A stretch of DNA of 64,000 nt from Trichostrongylus colubriformis. Lineage: Eukaryota > Nematoda > Chromadorea > Rhabditida > Trichostrongylidae. The notes beneath the pieces were generated by a model. It saw only the letters and a list, made by a program, of their open reading frames with translations. It ran no database searches and was not told the DNA's origin. The stretch covers positions 30,963,426 to 31,027,425 of the forward strand of contig OZ022256.1 of the NCBI GenBank assembly GCA_963978905.1, written 5' to 3'. A program made the translations under genes and the position numbers. Positions within the stretch are counted from its first letter, which is position 1, and each line of letters begins with the position of its first letter. Of the stretch, positions 1-11,275 are shown piece by piece.

Positions 1-409
1 GGAAAGAGAGTCAGAGGTGGCAGGAGCGGTATTCCATCATCGCTTGAAAACACAAAGCATGTTTAATAATGCTCGGTGCGGTGAAGAAAAAAATCAAAGA
101 AGGGAAAGGCTGAGAAATTGGACAACCGTGTTCCCCGTTGACAATTGCCTGGGTGAATATGGTGGAGCGCGGCATCAGTGATATCGTCGGAAACACGCTG
201 TTATGGTATACAGTTGTACCCGCTAAAAAATTAGATCGTTTTGGAAGCAGAAAGTTTGCTGTACGTCTTTATAAAGATCAGAGCGCACCCTACACTCGAA
301 TTGCACGGGACATTCCTCTTTGACCACCGTTTTATAGGAAACACAAACCTATGAGAATCCTGAACAAACTTCCACTTCAGAAATGGCAATGTGCAGAGAA
401 GCGCGCACC

Positions 410-690
410 CACAGTACGGGTGTTGTTCTGCAGTTCATCAGCTAGGCGACATGCCGGCGAGGGCGGGACATCGAACGCGGTAGGCTAAATTAGCCGCTCA
501 CCCGTCTGCAATCTACCATCGGCTAGTGATGCAGATGGGTGAAGAGGAGGGGAGGATTCTTAGATTCTTATTTCTCGAGCTTTTTCGCCATTTTTTTCGT
601 GCTTTCTCTACTGTTACACTTCTGAGCACCCCTACTTCTGTCCTACAACCTGCCAATTCAATCCCTCTCGGAGCTTTGCCATCATCATGG
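410..690. repeat. dispersed repeat copy (TTAA-MITE related)
   Basis: This stretch resembles the one at 5405-5640. Both carry a GC-rich block with an 'AGCCGCT' motif, a 'gtctgca' segment, a direct-repeat-like 'gcagatggg' motif, and then 'tatttctc..g.ttttt' followed by 'tttctctactgttaca'. The last block also occurs in the TTAA-flanked family at 23.6, 48.6 and 53.4 kb. Boundaries are approximate. No coding potential beyond short chance frames. Confidence 0.5.
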
Positions 691-1043
691 AAGGAGCCAA
701 TTTCGCCCTAACGACATCAAACAACCGTGGCGTCGGCCTACCTGAAGCGTGCATATCGAAGCAAAATGGCTTGAAATCACAACAGCGCACCAAGCGAGTT
801 TTTCAACGCAATTTCCGCTACACTTTATCTTTTCTGTGTTCAAATGTTTGTTTACAGAACAGAGTGATTCAAAATACGCCTTCTTTTTTTGTACCCCTCC
901 CCATGCCTTTGAGGAAGACCGCTGTGAAACAGAAGTGTAACGCTCGAGAAGAATTTCGCTACGTGGCGTGCAACGTGCAAGCTAGAAGGAAGCATGTATG
1001 ACGCCTCGTGGAGAAATCCTGTCCCGATAGAAAACAGTGTCAA

Positions 1044-1446
1044 AGACACTGGAAGGGCTGAGTTTGGTAGATTGCTCAGAAGTGTAACAGTAGGAAGGAA
1101 CGAGGTAAACTGGTCAAAAACCGGCGAAACAGGAACACGGAACCCACCTTCTCTTTCGTGCCACCCCCCCCCCCCCCTCCCCCTGCGTCACCAGCCGAAG
1201 ATTGTAGTGATTGCAGGCGGGAGAGGGGCTAAATCAGCTGCGAACGTTGTTCCGCCCTCGCCTGCAGTTTGCCCGCCTGATGAACTGCAGAACGACATAC
1301 CGTACTGCGTGAACGTGATAAGAGTCCAAGCCGCGCTTTTTCAATGCAAATTTCGCTACACATCGCCGCCTCTCCTGGAGTGGAGGGTTTGTTTCTAAAA
1401 AACATAAATCCACAGTTTTCAATTTCTCCTTACCCTCACGGGGTCT
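1044..1446. repeat. dispersed MITE-like repeat, copy 1
   Basis: The copy starts with 'agacactggaaggg' next to a TCAA (degenerate TTAA) and ends near 'cacggggtcttta'. It shares colinear blocks with 19607-19903: 'ctgcgtcac', then 'aatgc.a.tttcgctacacatc', then 'cagttttca.tctcctt'. It contains a C homopolymer run near 1165-1180. This is inferred to be a degenerate copy of the same non-autonomous DNA transposon family. Confidence 0.5.
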
Positions 1447-1460
1447 TTAGGCAGAAATAC

Positions 1461-3238
1461 AAATTAAAACATGCAGAAGGGCTGCACTACATAATGTTTT
1501 GTTTTCATGTTAATTTGCTTGATGTCCTTTTCCACTACTATCTCAAAACGAAAAATGGGACAGCTCCAAGGGTTTTCTTTGGTTATCATATCAAAAGAAC
1601 GTAAGGCCGCTGTCAGACATATTCTGCGGTATCGTGACTGCGCACGCGAAGACGCAGCATTGGATAACCTCAGCGCCGTAGAATCGAGTACAAAGGTGCG
1701 ACGCCGCAAAATTTAGAAATGACAAGATCGAAAAGAGGCGAAGTCTGACGTCGGCCTCAAAGACAACTGCGGTGTGTAGTATCGTAACATTCGAGGGTGT
1801 TCCTTTCCTACGGTCATCACTCAAATGCTCAGCAGCATGTGTCACGATAAATATACATCGGTAGCTGCTCGCAAAAACAGTTGCTGCAGAAAATGAAAAC
1901 CAAATTTAAACCAGGTGCTGGGAATACTTGTTGGAATACGCCATGTTTTCGAATCTGTGTGTAGCTGATCTAACTAGAGGTTCAGGGCAAAGTGAAGTCC
2001 GAAATCAGTAGACGAAGCCTGTCTCAAAGTCTCAACTGTGGACCTTTGCATATCTGGGAGTTGGCCATTGCGCTATCCTATACATATATATATAAATCCT
2101 CTATTAAAGTGACACTAAACAGCACCAATGGGGCAAGAAAGTGGCGAAAAAGTTAAACGCTGCGACACCAACGAGCAACTCTGAAAGCAGACGTGTAATT
2201 AGCCGCTAGCAACAATAGCACAATAAAAGAAACGATCATAAAGTATAAGGGGATTTCTGTCTACCACCGATAATTCAAGTTTATCGAAAAGAAAAGTAAA
2301 GATATGTTTGAAATGCACACAATAGACGCTGCCAGAGTGCAACGGGTATGATGGAAAAGTGAACCATCGATCGTCACAAAGCAATTGAGACGAAAAGTCA
2401 TGTGCGCTCAGTCGAACGCCGTCAAATGGGTGCTCTATCGGATGACACCGTTGCTGACTAATTCGGTGTAGGGTTACCGATGGGTGAGACTGCATTAGCG
2501 GTAGCAGAAGCAGCAATAGTCACCGGCAAAAGGAACAGATGCCATCGCGCCGCAACTCTCCAATAACTTCCATTTGTCTTTTTACGTTCTATAATTCTAC
2601 AAAAGCCTCGACTTGAACTTGCTTCGGTTCTACCGTTAACCACAAATCAGTAATGAAAAAAGACCATCTGATATCATTTTCATTTGCACATATCTATAAG
2701 CATAGCCGCTGACGATAAATGAGCGATGTAAAAAGTGCGACCTCTTATAATGTACCATTAATGCAATATTTAGCAACGACGCTTGCATAAGTTACAACTC
2801 CGAAAACAAGGAAAGGGTGTAGCGCAACAGCTGAGAGGAAAACGTAGTGCAGCGAAACCGGCGATACGGAGGCGCCCGTGAGTATGTGCCCTCTGACATT
2901 TGGCCCTTGTGACAGTTGTTAGAGCTTAAACAATCTAACTTGAAACACCTGGTATAAACTGGACCTTTTACAGTCTTGGGATGAGAGGCATACAGTCGAT
3001 ATTGATCCCATTCCACCACATTGTTAGGAATCCATACAAAGTCGCATATGTCATCGAATGCATAACTGGTTTACATAGAACAAAACAGGACACAGTGAAG
3101 AGGTCAAGTAGATTTTAACATTCCTCAATGAAAAAAAAGGAACACTACCAAATGAAAAACCCTTGTAAATCAAAAGATTGAGCGGGCAATAATACAAACG
3201 GTCAGAATCGCTGAAACCAGTGCAACCAATGCGAATAG
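1461..3238. other. no gene recognised
   Basis: AT-rich sequence with only short frames on both strands, none with a recognisable domain or a chain of matching splice sites. A short TA-rich microsatellite lies near 2080-2095. I see no RNA gene. Confidence 0.4.
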
Positions 3239-3342
3239 ATGAGAACTGCTATCGGTTATGCACTTGGAAGAATTGCAGAAGCTGATCCGATTGTCCTTGG
3301 AGACCCCGTACAGTCTTCTAACTTCGATATCAAACTTGAAAA
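3239..3342 (+). pseudogene. transketolase-like exon, possible gene fragment
   Basis: A 104-base open block lies between an AG at 3237-3238 and a GTAAGC donor at 3343. It translates to 34 residues containing 'AIGYALGRIAEADPIVLGD' and ending 'SSNFDIKLE'. This lines up with the start of the transketolase pyrimidine-binding domain, whose family pattern is roughly ATRxAxGxALxxIAxxD followed by an aspartate-rich stretch, NSTF and a K-L-K tail. The usual DGD core is altered here, and I could not find neighbouring transketolase exons on this strand. It may be a diverged exon, a processed or duplicated fragment, or chance similarity. The frame has an ATG at its first codon, but a single-exon gene ending at the TAA would be only 35 residues. 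Confidence 0.25.
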
Positions 3343-5404
3343 GTAAGCTTGTCTCCTAATCTGTGACGCGATAGGGGACATTGATTCCGGTGCGAGCGCT
3401 CGGACTTGAAAGCAGGAACTGCTTTTTTTGTTCAAAGTTCCTGCCGACTCAATCACAATATCAGCAAACCTAGGCGTCAGGAAAGGTCTTTGGCGATGAT
3501 AAGAGAGTGGCTCTCTTGACAGGTGCTCTGTCCAACTGAAAAGAACTCACAAATGAACCCATATGGAAGTGCACTGCTTGTGAATAAAATGTGATTGATT
3601 CGAAATGGTTGATGCATGATATGAAAACTACCTATGGAATTCGTCTTTTGGAGCCGCTTCATATTCCGTGTACTGTTACTGAATAAACGAGAGTACGAAA
3701 GATCGAGAGCGCAGTGCATGGATAACCCTGCACATTTGCTGAGAGTGAAGTCCACTTGCACTTATCTACAAGGGTTCCTAGAGAAACAGAAATCGCGAAA
3801 CTATTGAATGATCCAGGTCTGACTTCACTTTCACATCGCCAGGAGGTCATGTCAAAGTTTAATCGAGAGCTTCGACAAGTTATGAAGCGGAACATTGTTT
3901 TCATTTGTTCGCTCAAATGAAAAAGAAGTGCGCTGACTTGTGCTACGGGAAGGTGTAATCCAAGGCGTGTTGTAGAGAGTGTTTACAGAAATGCTTAGTG
4001 AATGTGGGAGCGTCCGGTGAAGATTTGTAAGACGGATCGCATGAGCGTGACCTATTCAGCAACGACACCGACAAGCCAATTTGCTTACGCTCTCGGACGA
4101 GCCGTTCATTTACCGATGCTGCGTGGAGAACGATCTCGAAACTTGCGACGGATATTATACGACAGAACGACCGAACGCCCATGATGAACCGTTCAATAAG
4201 CCACCTGAAGTCTAACGTGGCTCCTTTCTTCTGGGTCCATCGCAAACGGTGAACGATATTTGGTGAGAATTCGTGAATATTGAAACACTTCAGTGTACGG
4301 ATAACTGCCACAGTTTGAACATTGAAAAAAGAATCCGCTCAGAAGCACCACACAGCTTGAACAACTGAGGAAGTTGTGTGAGATCTCATCACGTCCACTT
4401 CATAATCATGAGATCTGAATGACTTCATCGGAGCATTAAGCATAAGGCATTGATCAGTCCATTCCTTTACTTAAAATCGCAATCATCTGACTGGGTATCG
4501 ACATGTACAATGATTTGTGACAGCCAGCTGGTTTCACAACTTTCATCCTCTTAGTCAGGTCCACAAACAATTCACCGACCTCGAGAATAGAAGGATTGGT
4601 TGGCCTAAGCGGAGATTAATCCAGGATTGGACCATACTACATGTGTTGTGAGAGCGACGACATTTTTTACTGTGGAAATAAAGGCTTACTAGAGAGAATT
4701 CCTATTCCATTTTTCGTGCAAGGTGAAACTGAGAAGCATCACTCCTCGTAACCTCAACTTAACCGTAGCGAACAACCTACAATACACAACTATTTTTGTT
4801 GAAAAAAGGGCCACCTCTTGAATAATATCGAATAAAATAACGTAGCATAGCTCAATGTTTGCATAGTGGTCGAGGTGTGTGTCGTTTGCCCGGTATACCG
4901 AGGGGCATTTCCTCCCAGCAGTTCCCTTTCACCCACCTCATTTGTGATCACTTGAGCGCAAGCTTTTGGAAAAAGCCAACTATAAAATTAGCTATGAGAA
5001 GTGCTTAAAGAATATTACCATGAAGGAAATCAATTACATTGTTTTGTCAAAAAACCAATCGTATCAGGAAGCGGGGATGATGCAAAGGAAGTATTTAAAA
5101 CCTACTCCAACGAGTCAGGCTTCTTTGAGTTATTTGGCTCGCCCACATTCATGCTGTAGGAACGATAAGGTCCCAGATCAGGAATATGACTTATTGTTAG
5201 GTTATGGGGGAAAGCGTGCTGGGCGCCATACTTCCACCAAAATCGGTGAGATCATAGCACTAAAGGGCACCGCCAGGAGTAAGGAGAAAATGAAAACTTA
5301 GAAGATCATTCTCTGTGGACGACAATTTCAGACCAAAAAAGGAGACCTATGATGAAAATCGCGTTGGATAAGCGCATTTTCACGTGCTTCTAACGATCAC
5401 GCAG
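3343..5404. other. no gene recognised
   Basis: I found no supported gene. The longest frames are 3943-4311 on the minus strand (122 codons) and 4966-5301 on the plus strand (111 codons, lysine-rich). Neither resembles a family I know, and neither is flanked by a series of compatible splice sites. Confidence 0.4.
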
Positions 5405-5640
5405 CGCCGCCAGTTAGCCGCTGGAGGACTCGCTGCAAGGGCGAGGCAACGTTCGCGGCTGGCTAATCCGGTGCTCCGCCGGTCTGCATCTACCCACATC
5501 CAATGGTGACGAGGGAGTCGTATGCAGATGGGAGGGAAAGGGATGAAGTGAAGAGGCTGGTTTTCGGGTTTTATTTCTCAGGTTTTTGACCGTTTTATCC
5601 GTTCTTTCTCTACTGTTACACTGTAAGCTCAAAGGATTTG
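5405..5640. repeat. dispersed repeat copy (TTAA-MITE related)
   Basis: Second copy of the repeat at 410-690. It has GC-rich 'gttagccgctggag', then 'ggtctgcatctaccca', 'tatgcagatggg', and then 'tatttctcaggtttttgaccgtttt.tccg' with 'tttctctactgttaca'. Ends approximate. Confidence 0.5.
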
Positions 5641-7266
5641 AGCTTGTATACAGTAAACTGATCGATCAGTATGTGAATGTTATGGTTCCAGTCGACGCGA
5701 GGCGGCGTGCTGACGCGAGGAGAGGACAACGGCAAAGCCGGAGGACGACTGCTGGGCACTGACGGACCAGCGAGGAGCCCGGCAAGCCACAACCAGCGTT
5801 CTTTCAGATTGCTGCTGTACTCTTGTTATTCTAATAGACCTATATCCCTATTGCTGCTAGCTTATCAAAGATCCACCACTTCTATTACTACACAACTGAT
5901 TACCTCTACTTTTGCACTCCACGATTAGTCCGCAATCTACCAAGCTCACCCCTATCGATGTATTTAATCACCACGTTTGGCAGGAACACCGCTGACGTTT
6001 TTGACCATCTAAATGCTACAAGGCGCCCACACTGTAAGGAAATGTTGCATCCGTGACAAGAATGCTGTATAACAACTTTGCGGGAACGTTTTAGCGAAAA
6101 TTACTTTTTCCCCTCACTGGTGGTTTTGAAGTTGCAGTTGCCGAATGATGCCGGCCTTTAATGAAATAATATACCGAAGAGTAAAACAGTGCTGCACAAG
6201 AAAATAACGGCAAAAGGTGTGTTTAAAAAATCATCCCTTTCCTGTTATTCAAGGGAGAGCTCAGGTTTGCCTTGAGATTCAAGCGGAGCGTCGCAAGATG
6301 ATCATCAAGCTATTATAAGTGCGAACGGCCGCCTTGCACAGACCTGTGCGTTTTTAGTAGCAGTTGCCGTGACTAACTAATGGTTTTCGTTTGGCGGAGA
6401 ACAAAACTCGTCAAGGTCTAAGAAAATTGGCCGAAAGACCGTTGTGAACAAAATTCGAAAATAGTCTTTCTGCTCTCCACTGAAATATAAACAGTGTCCT
6501 CCCTTGCTGTTCTAGCGCCACAAAGACGCATTTATCTCACACGTCAAAGAAAAAACGACCGCAGATGGACTGCTTCACAGTCGGTGAAGACAAATCACCA
6601 TTTCTTCAGAAATTGGATATCAACAATAAAGAACCGAGAAATAGATGTGCAATCGACGGAGAACATATGAAGCGCGACGAATTGACGTACAAAAACGCAT
6701 GACGTATTCCTGATCGATGTAGAACGGATCGATTGCCCAAGAGGCCCAGTGGCTTCCCATAGGGAAAGAAAAAGCATCGAAATCTGGTTGGCTGGTAAAA
6801 TACTAGGAGCTACAAGATTGAAATAGACTGAGAAGAGGAGGCGTCCACCGGAAACCATGAGAGTTCAAAAACCGGTATAATCGCTAAAGTCCCACAGAAC
6901 ATCCTGCTTGTTGAGGATTCTATTTACTGCGGTCATGTGCTCAATACAACCACTCACAAACATGTTACGGTAGATTTACATATTCAGCAGTATGAACCTT
7001 GTTCTTTCAATAACTCCAGCATAGAAGAACTCCCGCTCCAAATAGTACCTTTATAGGACGCGCCACGCATGCGCTTTCCACTCAGAATCATTGAGTGGGC
7101 AGTCAATTCTTACAAATACTCTGGGAAATTTTATACTTCGTAGCGACTTAATAGTACTTACAAAATTTTATTTTAAGCAGCACACATAGGATGAGATCGC
7201 TAAAACAAACAATCCGTAAGTTCTATGCGATACATTTTCTCTGCGAAGAAGAGAAGCTTTACTTAC
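5641..7266. other. no gene recognised
   Basis: AT-rich sequence with no supported coding exon. One block at about 6608-6706 on the plus strand follows a good TTTCTTCAG acceptor and stays open for about 33 codons to a TGA, but its translation is not recognisable. I do not call it. Confidence 0.35.
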
Positions 7267-7666
7267 AACACCCTTCCACCCGTGAAAATCGGCCCCAGGT
7301 GCACCCTCACAATTGCTTCGAGTGGAGACGTCACGAATGATTGCGTGTAAGGAATGTATGTACATATCATTACGGACAAGGTGTGAACCAAGGCCATCGG
7401 AGATTTCTGTCAAAAGGCGTGGCTCGATTTCAAGATCCAAATCACACCATAAACAAATGTGTCGGACACATCTGACATTCATCCAACTGCGAACTGCGCA
7501 CTGATTGGAACACGAGCAAAGGATAGTTGCATTCATAAAGAATGTACTGTCCGAGCAAATGACAAGCATGGAATCACCATGAAAACGAGTGAACAAGTGC
7601 AGCACACTTTCACAAGAATCGGGTATCAGCAAAAAGCTTGTGGTAGCGGAGAAGGTCAAATGGGCG
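7267..7666 (-). CDS. unidentified candidate exon
   Basis: I do not recognise this protein. The frame belongs to a 179-codon open run on the minus strand (7168-7707), one of the longest in the window. Reading 5' to 3' on the minus strand, a TTCTTAG acceptor precedes position 7666 and a consensus GTAAGT donor follows position 7267. The translation is cysteine- and histidine-rich in the middle (a 'CVRHICLWC' segment) and then acidic ('DLDLEIEPRLL'). No signal peptide, membrane segment or catalytic motif is evident. No neighbouring exon with matching phase was found. It could be a real exon of an unknown gene or a long chance frame, so confidence is low. Confidence 0.2.
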
Positions 7667-9230
7667 CTAAGAATGGTTGCGAAAGGAAGAGAATTTTCGT
7701 GGCACACCTGTTCCTTGTAGTCCGCTTGGGCTAACTTTAACTTATGCTACTCACTGCAGCCTCCTTCAGAGCTTATGGCACTGGTCTATACATAGCCGTC
7801 CGAGGGCTGACATTGACATCGACCATACGGGCACGTACCAGGTAACACACTGCATATGCAATACATCGCCATGAATGTGAAATTCACGGGCAGCAGGCGA
7901 AAACATCGGCGATCCCATGCGATATCATGAAATATGCAAATCACAGGGCGAGGATAGCATCACAGCTCATGACCGCCATTTTCGCTCATTCTTTGATTTT
8001 TTACACATGAAGTTTTAGCTTTTCGATTCGTGGTGACGGTGCGTAAAGGTACGCCAATTGAAAGCCCGTCTCGGTACATAAGTCATACATAAAAATTTCT
8101 ACATTCGAAAATGTTCGAAGGCCATATAAAATTTGAATTAATTGAGTTGAGTTCCTTGTGAATTTGTATATAAAAAAGATGACACTGTAGAATCCCAATT
8201 ATCAAAAAAAAGAGTGATGCCAGCCCAATTTTTTGCGCGATTTCTGTAGACAATGCCAGAATTTTTTCTTCGCTGAATTAACCTCTTTCGACGTCATGCA
8301 GCATTATTCCTCTTCTCATCAGAAAGAAAAATGCAAGAACACCAAAATGGTTCAATCGATTAAAAATGAAATGAGAAGCGAAAAGATGAGGTGGACTGCA
8401 CCACCGCAAAAGCGGAATTTATGGAAAAATGAGGATAAATTTGTTTTGTGATTTCGAGCTAAAATTTGGTGTGGATGAGCGGATGTGCGCTCATATTTAC
8501 TACACTTTATAATTGAAGGATCTTTCACAAACATCTTGCTATGAAAGTTTTTCAGCAATTTATAAGTGCTACATCATTATCCACTGTGGTGTATAGTTCC
8601 AAAATCAACAATTTCAATACGCCTATTGCGGCATTTGCTTACCCATTATGCATTGCATCGCGCTGCTTTGGTACACACTAATAGGTTCATTCATTTATGA
8701 GCCTGCCATGAACGTAACAGATTTATTTCTCCTTTATCCACAAGGATTACAAAAATGCAGACGCTCTGTTCCAAATGGGCATAGTGATAAATGAGTTCAC
8801 AAGAAATGCAAAAATGAAAAATGAATCCACCGTATGCGATGTGAGGGAGAAATAAAAATTTCGCCATAGTCGTTCATTGTGGAAAAAGTGGGCAATTTCA
8901 CTGGAGCAATCAATCGCAGGTGAGTGGAACAGCCAGCTCAGCTGTCTAAGCAGAAATATGAAAACGCGAGAAAAATAGAAATTCTATGGAGAATGAAACA
9001 AACTGGAAAAAAGGGAACGACATAAAAACCAAGAGCGCAAAGGATTTCGATGGCTAAGTTCCGGATGGCTCCGAATTTACTCACAAGGTCATTGACTGCT
9101 AATTCCGCCTCTCTTTTTGTTTCTCATAGCATTACCTTGTGGCGATCTGTTACTTCGAGTAAAAACGTTGACAAGCTGCAGCATCAAAGTCGTTTTCACT
9201 GATCCCGTGGTGAAAGGGGGAGAGCAGGAG
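7667..9230. other. no gene recognised
   Basis: Mostly AT-rich sequence with short frames only. No palindrome with readable target-site duplication and no RNA gene seen. Confidence 0.35.
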
Positions 9231-9468
9231 CATTACCCGTGTGCTGCTCTACCAAACGAGGTTTTTAGATGGATCAGTCATTAACGGCCTGACGATTCTA
9301 CCCTTTCGTCGTCTTCAGAGGCCTAAAAAGTCGCTCGAACTTCGCTGACCCTTGACTTACCCGATGAAGCGAAAAGCCCTAACATTTCGGACGGGGTGGA
9401 ACCGCCAAGCCCTCAATAAAACTGATCCACCTAAAAACCTCGTTCGGCAAAGCAGCACACGGATAATG
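9231..9468. mobile_element. 238-bp palindromic MITE
   Basis: Terminal inverted repeats of about 45 bp. The left end begins 'cattacccgtgtgctgctct' and continues with 'aaacgaggtttttag.tggatcagt'. The right end is its complement, ending 'agcagcacacggataatg'. The centre is unrelated and non-coding. A target-site duplication is not obvious, so the class is unassigned. Confidence 0.75.
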
Positions 9469-11030
9469 TGAACGACATGCCGAGGTTTCAAGAAGAGAGA
9501 ACTTGGAGGAAAACAGGAAATCTCACCATATAACTATTTGAGCAACTTGGTAGATTCCATATATTCTTCTCGGAAAAGCAGTGCATTCAGACAACTGAGG
9601 AACCAAATCCAAAATATCGTATTCCAGGCGACACTTGAAGAGGCTATTACACAACGGCATGCTTGCCGTTGCGGCGGCATACGCAATGGGAGGGACGAGG
9701 AATGAGGAAGAACCAGTATTCACTAAAAGCCAGCACAAGCTACAGCCTCTTACCTCGCTTAGTACCCGTTTCGGAGCCGGTTTACGAGGGATAACCTTTC
9801 ATATGAAGCTGGATATGATTCCCTGAACACGTACGGTAATCGATAGCAACAGTTTAGAGGCACTTCCACAGAAGTTGGAGGCCCCCATTCCTACACGAAT
9901 ATGTTTCATTCCTCCATTGCGGACCACATGCGAAGTTGCACGCGAGAAAATCGAAAGGATACCTTCAAAACGATACACAAAGATACATTCTACTTTTTTC
10001 ACCCACGGCGATAACGTGGACGATGCCGCGAAGGTGGAGTAGAACGGCATCAACGATGTTATGGGAACTGAAGACCGCCAGTGCTCTGCTTAAAGATCTT
10101 CGCGGCTCCGCCCACATTACCCACGTGAACAAAAACTCTGGAGAGTTTTACAAGATGTATTGCAGCAAATTCTTCGTAATAAACCTTGCATGTAGCTCAG
10201 AGTTAACAAGCACAACATATTTGTCCGAGAATGATAGAAACTCGGTTTCAACAGACGATGGTTGTGAAAAAAAGGGAGTTTAAGGTCGTGCAGGAAAATC
10301 ATCTGAATAATCCGATCCAGCAAACTATCGATTTTGAACAGCGATGGAGAAAGCTAGAATCATCACAAATATGGACACACTAAATGCAAAAATCCTTCTT
10401 CTCAGAGACCGCAAGAAAGAGGGGCTTTTCAAAATAAACTGAAATAGGTATTCACCGTAGCTTGGCACATATGGGCCAATTACTTGCACGCCACAGACGC
10501 ATGCGAAAGACATTTTCAGGCATTTGCATAATAATAGCGAAGAATCGAATGCAATGGATCGCTGTCAGATGCCCACTCCTACTGAGTTAGACTCTCAACA
10601 AAAGCAACACTTGTGGGTTTCCACAAAAGCGGTCGCAGCATGACAATCCATAACGCGGACAGCACGGATTCTTTCAGTAATGTCACTACTAGAAGATCTG
10701 TTGGAATGTATACAGATTTGAATAAAGCACCAGTGGTCCGAATCGTCGCAGTCTAAGTAATTTAACAAAAACGTTGGCTTATCTGAAAATCTGGATACGC
10801 TGATTGCCTCGAGCGTAGTGTGAGTAATCCTCAGAAAACTGAGATGTCGAGAGAAGACCCTCGCGCTAGATGATCAAAAAGAGCTCAAGAACCGAGAAAA
10901 GCTTAGTTGTGAGCTACCAGACTTACTAGCGCACAATACAGCATAATGTATAAAAATAATGTAGACTACAGAATAGGCTCGAACTAGCTGATAGCGACTC
11001 AAAATGAACCCGTTTCCTCCCTACTGTGGC
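9469..11030. other. no gene recognised
   Basis: Only short overlapping frames on both strands. The longest is 9936-10283 on the plus strand (115 codons), which has no recognisable domain. No repeat structure that I could bound. Confidence 0.35.
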
Positions 11031-11275
11031 ATACGGGTGGGGGCCGATTGGACCAACTTTCGTTCCGCGGCGTCGCGCTCGCCGCGCCGTCGGCACGACT
11101 TGCTGCAGACGGTTGGAGTTCCGCTCAGTATTCAGTGGGCTGGTATCGTGAGGGATCTTCAAAGACTGCAGGATGGAGGCTTTTATGCTGTGGTTACGCT
11201 GTTTCCACGGATAAAACCACAAACAACTCGCACTCGCCGCGAGCGGCGGTGCGAAAATTCGACAAATTGGCCCCC
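11031..11275. mobile_element. MITE family with GGTGGGGGCC ends, copy 1
   Basis: The left end reads 'gggtgggggccgattgg'. The right end is the inverse, 'ccaattt' complement followed by 'ggcccccaccagtaatac'. The interior contains 'cacgacttgctgca', 'gttggagttccgctcagta' and 'cggataaaaccacaaacaac', all shared in order with the copy at 52597-52895. Target-site duplication not resolved. Confidence 0.65.
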
